Shown: one piece after another, positions 57,000-64,000 of the stretch
Numbering within the stretch: the first letter of the stretch is position 1
How the letters are laid out: each line of letters starts with the position of its first letter
From: Vicugna pacos
Taxonomy: Eukaryota > Chordata > Mammalia > Artiodactyla > Camelidae
Length of the DNA: 64,000 bases
Direction: 5' to 3'
Assembly (NCBI RefSeq): GCF_048564905.1
Contig: NC_133018.1
Coordinates: forward strand, 3,596,001 to 3,660,000
Translations under genes and position numbers: made by a program
The notes under the pieces: model-generated
Databases searched by the model: none
The model's input: only the letters and a program-made list of their open reading frames with translations
Told to the model about the DNA's origin: nothing

Positions 57000-58020
57000 C
57001 CCAGGACTACCTAGCATGTGCCACCACAGCCCTGGCACCAGGTTATGCCTGTGAGGCAGCTCTTTGTACCAAGTGAATTTTGGGAGCATAGGAGAAGTGA
57101 CTCCGTGATTAATGGTGGGAAACTTTTGGCATCTGGGATTAGGGAGAAAGGAAGATCTTTGGGGGAAGTGATCATTTTGATTCATCACTATTGCTTGGGT
57201 AAGTTTCCATCATTTTTATGCTTCTGATTTTAGACATTGGTTTAGATAATCACATCTGTTATTTGAGAAAACAATTAAGCAGTAAAAGCTCAGAAATTCA
57301 TCACAAAGGGGACATGGGCCAGCACTGTCCTCTCTTGGGAAATCCTTGGAGGAGCCCCAGGAAACTTCCACATGTCCAGGAACTTCTTCCAAGAAGCAAA
57401 CCTCTAATATTCACGACGAGCCTCCCTGCCCCCTGTCCCACGTGCAGGTAGCACCAGCAGCAAACACAGGGCTCCCACCTCGGGAGTCCGCTTTCTCATG
57501 TAAAACTCTTCTAGATACTTGTGCCTTCACATTAGGACATGACACAGAAATCAGGAACCACAAATGTCACCAACGGGGTGGAAAAAGGACCACTTGCACA
57601 AACTATTGTTCATAGCCAATGGATACAAAACAGAGAAATTGGAAATACACAAAAAATGATTCTTAACTACTTCTCTGAGGTCAGATTAAAGCTGATGCTT
57701 CTCACAAACACAACTACTTTTTTAAAAAAGGTAAAATATCCCACACAAATCCACGAGAAAAATGAAACCTCCAGGATGCATCACCAACTCTTTCCCGTCC
57801 TTCATGCCCCACTTCCAATCAGACAGCCAATCTGGAAACTCTATACTGAAGGCCCCAGTCACTATCCACTCTGCATCATGTGCTCTGACAAGAACCATGG
57901 AACCCAAGGGCTCTGCCAGCTTCCTTTGTATTTTCCCCATAAAGTTCATTCAAACAAAACCACTTTCATGTCTTTAAAATACAAGTCATTTCAGCTCATT
58001 TCAGTTGTGAATGCACCCTG
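57000..58020. other. Intergenic, no gene recognised
   Basis: No RSS, V exon or octamer. The open frame at 57,539-58,099 (186 codons) has no recognisable domain and reads into the CCAAT-rich element, so I treat it as chance. Confidence 0.45.
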
Positions 58021-58024
58021 GATC

Positions 58025-58620
58025 GAGGTGAGAGAGCAAGCAGCCTTCGGACAGTTGGAGAAGTCAGGTTTATCACACCAGCTGGCCCAGAGGAGTTAAC
58101 ACTGAGAGCTCTGGGCCCTATCTGCAGGTTTACATAGGCTTTTATAGGCTATCACTCTAGACTTTGCAACATTTTGGATCATCAAATGCAAATAAGGTAT
58201 AACAAAGGTGACTAATCAGTAAGAAGCATTGTAGAAATGGACCAATCATGAGTGAGGGAAATGGACCAATCAGGAGTGAGAGAAATAACCAATCAGGAGG
58301 GAGCTAAATGCAAATGAAGTACTACAATCAGGAGTTAGCTTAGGGAACCAATAGAATTTTAGGGGTAAGTTATACTTTCCTGAAAATAAGCCATTTCAGA
58401 GGCAAAAGTGAGATAATCAAACTGGGCCAGGGAATTTGATGGTGCTGGCATGAGAGTAGTCGCCCTACCTGGGGGTCCTGGTTGCCTTTTTTATGGGGCT
58501 TCCCACCTCAGTCATAAAGTTTCAATGAATCTGTTTTGCCTAATAAATGGAGCTTGTCAGCCGGCCAGTTGCGCTGGAAATGGGGTGGCAGCTCTGAGAA
58601 CCTGTCCCCTCTAGAGGTGC
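58025..58620. other. CCAAT/octamer-rich element, possible solo LTR fossil
   Basis: Four CCAAT boxes (58,242, 58,266, 58,289, 58,348), three of them in a repeated 'ccaatca(g/t)gag(t/g)gag'-like unit, lie with two perfect ATGCAAAT octamers (58,186-58,193 and 58,308-58,315). An AATAAA follows at about 58,542. Clustered CCAAT repeats before a polyadenylation signal are typical of retroviral LTRs, so an old solo LTR is the best guess. The ends are not certain and no internal virus sequence is seen. Confidence 0.4.
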
Positions 58621-58944
58621 CAGGGCATGGGGGTCAGAAATGTGAGGACCACGTGCCGGTAGGTGGACATGTGGTACGGCACAGGGAGTCCTGACCTGGC
58701 TTGGACCTGCCCGAAAACTCCTGGCCTCATTTTAGTGCCTCTGAGTGTTCCTGCATAACACTTTCTCACAGTCCAGCCAGGTGGCTTCCTTCCTGGGCCT
58801 GTGGACACCAGGTCATTCCTGACTCCTGGTGCTCCCATGTAGGGATGCCCTGTTCCATTGTCTCAAACTGCTGAGACACAGTTCAGTTCCACCCCTTTCG
58901 TGAAGCCTTCTTTGATCTCTCAGATCACTGTCTTTCTGACTTTC

Positions 58945-59155
58945 CATCCATCATCATCCATGATCCATCCATTATCCATCATCCCTCCATCATCCATTCA
59001 GCATCCATCCATCCATCATCCATCCATCTTCCCTATATCCATACATTGATTATCCATCATCCCCCATCCATCCATCTATCCATTATTCATGATCCTTCCA
59101 TAATCCGTTTAGCATCCAGCCATCCATCATCCATCTATCCATCCATCATCTACCC
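58945..59155. repeat. ATCC/CATC tetranucleotide repeat
   Basis: Degenerate tandem array of ATCC-type units (catccatccatcatcc), about 210 bases. Confidence 0.92.
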
Positions 59156-59159
59156 ATCC

Positions 59160-59625
59160 TCTGTCTATCTGTCCAAACATGGCTCCCAAGCATCGATCTG
59201 CCAGGCACTGTTTCACGTTCTGGGACAGAGTGTGAAGAGCCCCCTCCCTCACACCCACATCTCTCCCTGTAACTTCTCAGGTCAAGGTCACCAAAATCCC
59301 CAACCCAGTCAAGTCTGAGGTCCCTTCCCAGTCCACTGTGCTCGCTAATTGTCTCCTCCTCTGATCCACGCTGTGCTCTCTGACAATTGCCCAGGGGTCT
59401 TGAGTCCCTATTTCCAGTCCTGACACCTCTTTTTAGCTCTAGTTTTAAACACATTTTGCCTTCTGAACACATCTCTGCAGACACCGCAGACTCAACATTC
59501 CCCCTCTGAAGTCCTCACATTTCCCTGGGAAGTTAACTCTCTCTCTTTATCCTCACGTCAGTAGGTGTCTCCCCAGGCCAGAAGCCTGCTGTCATCCCTA
59601 AATGTTTTGCCCTCACTGAATCACC
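59160..59625. other. Intergenic, no gene recognised
   Basis: Short non-repetitive stretch before the segmental duplication. Its counterpart would lie left of base 1, outside the window, so homology cannot be tested here. Confidence 0.4.
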
Positions 59626-62600
59626 CTCTCTCTGAGCTGTCCAACCGGAACACAAAAATGTCACCTAAATACATAGAGAAAGGAAAAAAAACACCCCAGT
59701 TATGCTCTAAGAGTTTATGATGACAAGAATATTAGGCTTTGCCAAATTTGGTTTTCTCTCCCAACGTAGTTTTCTAAGTTGGCAGGTATCATGGGACCAG
59801 CACTTTTCATCTCAGCAGCAGGATGATTTGGTCATGGCTGTATTTAAGGTGGACATGTAACCTTTTGGACATCAAATTACTAGAATAGCAGTGTAAATTC
59901 AACCCTTGTTTCTTTCTATTTTCCTTTTTTGTTTGTTTTGTGTTTTTTAAAACATTTTTTATTGAGTTATAGTCATTTTACAATGTTGTGTCAAATTTCA
60001 GTGTAGACAGCAATGTTTTAGTTTGCATGAACATACATATATTCATTGTCACATTTTTTTCTTTGCTATGTGCTTCCACAAGATCTTGTATATATTTCCC
60101 TGTGCTATAGAGTATAATCTTGTTTATCTATTCTACATATTCCTGTCAGTATCTATAAATTTAGAACTCCCAGTCTTACCCTTCACACTCCCAACACCCA
60201 GCAACCACAAGTTTGTATTCTATGTCTATGAGTCTGTTTCTGTTTTGTATTAATGTTCTTTTTTTTTCTTTGTATATTCCATATAAGAGAAGTGTCATAT
60301 TGCATTTTTCTTTCTCTTTCTGGCTTACTTCACTTAGAGTGACATTGTCCAGGAACATCCATGCTGCTGCAAATGGCAATATGTTGTTGCCTTTAATGTC
60401 GGAATACTACTCCATTGTATAAGCATACCACCTCTTCTTTATCGAGTCATCTGTTGATGGACATTTAGGCCGTTTCCATGTCTTGGCTATTGTACATACT
60501 GCTGCTATGAATATTGGGGTGCAGGTGTCATCCTGAAGTAGGGTTGCTTCTGGATATAAGCCCAGGAGTGGTATTCATAGGTCATATGGTAAATCTACTT
60601 CTAGTCTTTCGAAGAATCTCCACACTGTTCTCCACAGTGGCTGCACCAAACTGCATTCCCACCAGCAGTGTAGGAGAGTTCCCTTTTCTCCACAGCCTCT
60701 CCAGCATTTGTCATTTGTGGACTTTGGAATGATGACCATTCTCAGTGTGTAAGGTGATATCTCATTGTAGTTTTGATTTGCATTTCCTTGATAATTAGTG
60801 ATATTAAGCATTTTTTTCATGCACCTATTGATCATTTGTATTCCTTCCTTGGAGAATTGCTTGTTTAGGTCTTCTGCCCATTTTTGGATTGGGTTGTTTG
60901 TTTTTTTCTTATTAAGTCGTATGTGCTACTTATATATTCTGGAGATCAAGCCTTTGTCGGTTTCATTTGCAAAAATATTCTCCCATTCTGTGGGTTGTCA
61001 TTTTGTTTTACTTATGGTTTCCTTTGCTGTGCAGAAGCTTGTAAGTTTCATTAGGTCCCATTTCTTTATTCTTGCTTTTACTTCTGTTACTTGGCTACAG
61101 GGCCCTAGGAGAACATTTTTGAGATGTATATGAGATAATGTTTTGCCTGTATTTTCTTCTAGGAGTTTTATTGTATCTTGTCTTATGGTTAAGTATTTGA
61201 TCAATTTTGAGTTGATTTTTGTGTATGGGGTAAGGGAGTGTTCTAGCTTCATTGCTTTATATGCTGCTGTCCAGTTTTGCCAACACCATTTGCTGCGGAG
61301 ACTGTCTTTATTCCTTTGTATATTCTTGCCTTCTTTGTCAAAGTTTAGTTGACCAAAATATTGTGGGTTCATTTCTGGACTCTCTATTCTGTTCTGTTGG
61401 TCCATATGTCTATTTTTGTACCAGTACCATGTTGTTTTAATTACTGTAGCTCTATATTATTGTCTGAAGTCTGGCAGTGTTATGCCTCCAGCCTCTTTTT
61501 TTTTTTTTTCAGTCATGCTTTGGTAATTCTAGGTCTTTTGTGGTTCCATATAAATTTTATTATGATTTGTTCTCATTCTGTGAAGTATGTCCTGGGTAAT
61601 TTGATAGGGATTGTAGTAAATCTGTAGATTGCCTTGGACAGTGTGACCATTTTAACAATATTGATTCTTCCAATCCAGGAGCATGGGATATCTTTCCATT
61701 TCTTCAAATCTTCTTCAATTTCCTTCATCAATGGTTTATAGTTTCCTGTGCATAATACTTTCACCTCCTTGGTTAGATTTATTCCTAGGTATTTTATTAC
61801 TTTGGGTGCTATTTTAATGGGGATTGTTTCTTTACTTTCTTTTTGCTGTTGATCCATTGTTAGTGTAAAGAAATGCAACTGATTTTTGAATGTTAATCTT
61901 ATAACCTGCTAGCTTCCTGAATTCTTCAATCAGCTTTAGTAGTATTTGTGTGGACCTCTTAGGGTTTTCTATATATAGTATCATGTCATCGGCATATAGT
62001 AACACTTTTACCTCTTCTTTTCCAATTTGGATCCCTTTTATTTCTCTCTCTTGTCTGATTGCTGTGGCTAGGACTTCCAAGACTATGTTGAATAGGAGTG
62101 GTGATAGTGCACAGCCTTGTCTTGTCCGAGATTTTAGTGTGAAGAGTTTTAGGTTTTCACCATTCAGTTCTATGCTGGCTGTAGGCTTGTCGTATATAGC
62201 TTTTACTATGTTGAGATATGTTCCCTCTATACTCACTTTGGTGTTGAATTTTATCAGATGCTTTTTCTGCATCTATTGAGATGGTCATGTGGTTTTTGTC
62301 CTTTCTCTTGTTGATTTGGTGGATTCCATTGATTGACTTGCATATGTTGAACCACCCTTGTGTCCCTGGGATGAACCCCACTTAATTATGATGTGTAATC
62401 TTTTTTATGTGCTTTTAGATACTATTTGCTAACATTCTGGTAAGGATTTATCGTCAGTGATATTGGTTTGTAATTCTCATTTTTTGGTGTTTCTTTGCCT
62501 GGTTTTGGTATCAGAGTGATGGTGGCTTCATAGAATGAGTTTTGGAATATTCCCTCCTTTTCAGTCTTCTGGAAGGGTTTGAAAAGGACTGGTATGAGTT

Positions 62601-64000
62601 CTTCTTTGTATGTTTGGTAGAACTCCCCAGTGTAGCTGACCAGTCATGCACTTTTATTTGTAGGGAGATTTGTATTGCTAATTCGATTTCATTTCTAGTG
62701 ATCGATTGTTCAAGTGGTCAGTTTCATCTTGGTTCAGTCTTGGTGGACTGTATGTTTCTTCTCAGTTATCCATTTTGGTTCCATATAGTTTTTCATAATA
62801 TTCTCGTATGCTATTCTGTAGTTCTATGTTATTTGTTGTAATTTCTCCATTTTCTTTTCTTATTTTGCTTACTTGTGGTCTCCATTTTTTCTTCTTTGTT
62901 AATTTGTCCAATGGTTTGTCGACTTTATTTACTTTTTCAAAAAACCAGCTTTTGCTTTGATTGATTTTTCTATCGTTTTCTTAATCTCTATCTAATTTAT
63001 TTCCTCCCTAGTCTCTATTGTTTCCTTCTTTCTGCTGCCTTTTGGATTTTTTTGCTCTTCTGTTTCTAATTCTTTTAGCTGGTGGGTTAGATTTTTTATT
63101 CGACATTGTTGTTTTCTGAGGAAGATCTGTATCGCTATTAATTTCCCTGTTAACACTGCCTTTGGTGCATCCCATAAATTTTGTGTGGTTGTGTTTTAAC
63201 TTTTATTTCTCTCTAGGTATTTTTTAATTTCAGCTTTTATTTCATCATTGACCATTGGTTTTTTAATAGCATGTTTTCTAATCTCCATACTTTCCTTTTT
63301 TCTCCTTTGTTTCTCTGTAGTTGATTTCTTGTTTCATGGTGTTGTGATCAGTAAAGATACTTGAGATAATTTCTATCTTCTTGAAATTGTTCCAGCTTCT
63401 TTTGTGCCCAAGTACATGATCAATCCTAGAAAATGTTCCTTGTGCACTTGAGAAGAATGTATATCTTATTTTGGGGGGTGTGTATTGCTCTTAAAATATC
63501 TACCAACTCTAATTTTTCTATTGTATCATTTAATTTCTCTGTTGCCTTATTTATCTTCTGTCTGGAAGATCTGTCTATTCATGTTAATATGGTGTTAAAA
63601 TCTCTCACAATGATATTAGTCTCATCAGTTTGCCCCTTTATCTCTCTTAGTCATTGTTTTAATTAGTTAGGTGCTCTGATCTTGGGTGCATATATATTAA
63701 TGAGTGTAATATTCTCATCTTTTATTACTCTTTTAATCATTATAAGATGCCCTTCTTTATTTTTCTTTATGTGCATTATGTTAATGCCTGTTTTGTCTGA
63801 AATGGGTACTGCTACACCTGCTTTTTTGGCTTTTCCATTTGCATGGAATATCCTTTTCCATCCTTTCACTCTCAATCTATATGTGTCCTTCTCACTTAAG
63901 TGGGTCTCTTGTATGCAGCATATAGAAGGTTCTTGCTTTATTAACCAGCCTGCCACTCTACGTCTTTTTATTGGAGCATTTGAAACAATGTTTCTGATTT
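59625..64000. repeat. Right copy of the segmental duplication
   Basis: Counterpart of 1-4,379, including about 290 bases of flank left of the L1. The window ends exactly where the L1 in the left copy ends, so continuation of the duplication to the right cannot be judged. Confidence 0.9.
59912..64000 (-). mobile_element. 5'-truncated L1, second copy
   Basis: Same element and orientation as 293-4,379, inherited by duplication. Endonuclease part at 63,663-63,956, reverse transcriptase with YADD at about 61,832-62,381, and C-terminal part at about 60,998-61,878. The C-terminal frame is open longer here (135 codons at 60,998-61,405) than in the left copy, showing that some lesions arose after the duplication. 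Others are shared, so the L1 was already dead when duplicated. Confidence 0.9.

Larger units (their letters stand above)
55570..57000. repeat. IGLV2 duplication, right copy (V11)
   Basis: Partner of 50,640-51,960. The CTCF-like motif is kept at nearly the same distance from the ATG (681 against 684 bases). Confidence 0.8.

Noticed and set aside
57539-58099. A 186-codon plus-strand open frame
   Set aside because: No recognisable domain; it runs into a probable old LTR-like element, and its composition is not protein-like.
58945-59155. Regular repeats that might suggest a CRISPR-like array
   Set aside because: This is a degenerate ATCC tetranucleotide satellite with no spacers, in a mammalian locus.
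1-64000. J-lambda or C-lambda segments, VPREB-like genes, or other host genes between V genes
   Set aside because: I looked for FGGGT-type J motifs with 12-RSS, constant-domain text and VPREB text, and saw none.

Overview
This window is part of a mammalian immunoglobulin lambda (IGL) variable-gene cluster. I find eleven IGLV gene units, all on the minus strand. Each is a 46-bp (45 in V9) leader exon, a short intron, a V exon of about 0.3 kb, a 3' recombination signal (heptamer CACAGTG, about 23-bp spacer, nonamer) and, in most cases, an ATTTGCAT octamer upstream. I number them V1-V11 by increasing coordinate; these are not official names. No J or C segment and no unrelated host gene was recognised. 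The dominant young L1 (an artiodactyl-type 3' UTR that I associate with camelids) and the IGLV3/IGLV2/IGLV4 repertoire suggest an even-toed ungulate, probably a camelid. The species is an inference.

Layout: 1-4.4 kb is a 5'-truncated L1 with its flank. The same L1 and flank recur at 59.6-64.0 kb, so the whole cluster sits between two copies of a segmental duplication. 4.4-11.6 kb holds old repeats and a relic of an IGLV3 leader intron. V1 (IGLV3, intact, very short CDR1) is at 11.9-12.4 kb and V2 (IGLV4 pseudogene) at 16.4-16.9 kb. V3 (IGLV3, split by a small L1 3' fragment) lies at 20.9-21.6 kb.

From about 21.3 to 45 kb there are two tandem units with a period near 11.73 kb. The first carries V4 (pseudogene) and V5 (intact); the second carries V7 (pseudogene) and V8 (intact). 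V6 (intact, SYELTQ type) sits at the junction and V9 (pseudogene) at the far end. 45.2-50.6 kb has no V gene. V10 (IGLV2, intact) at 50.7-51.2 kb and V11 (IGLV2, one stop) at 55.6-56.1 kb are a second duplicate pair about 4.92 kb apart. 57-59.6 kb has a CCAAT/octamer-rich, possibly LTR-derived stretch and a tetranucleotide repeat.

Five V genes (V1, V5, V6, V8, V10) look usable and six (V2, V3, V4, V7, V9, V11) are pseudogenes. They would act as alternative germline donors: one V rearranges by RAG to a 12-RSS J segment outside the window and encodes the N-terminal domain of the lambda light chain. The window looks like an ordinary, recently duplicated antigen-receptor V cluster, not a new kind of system. 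The points most worth a second look are five same-orientation CTCF-like motifs about 0.5-0.7 kb upstream of V genes, the junction gene V6, the short CDR1 of V1, and the double heptamer of V11.
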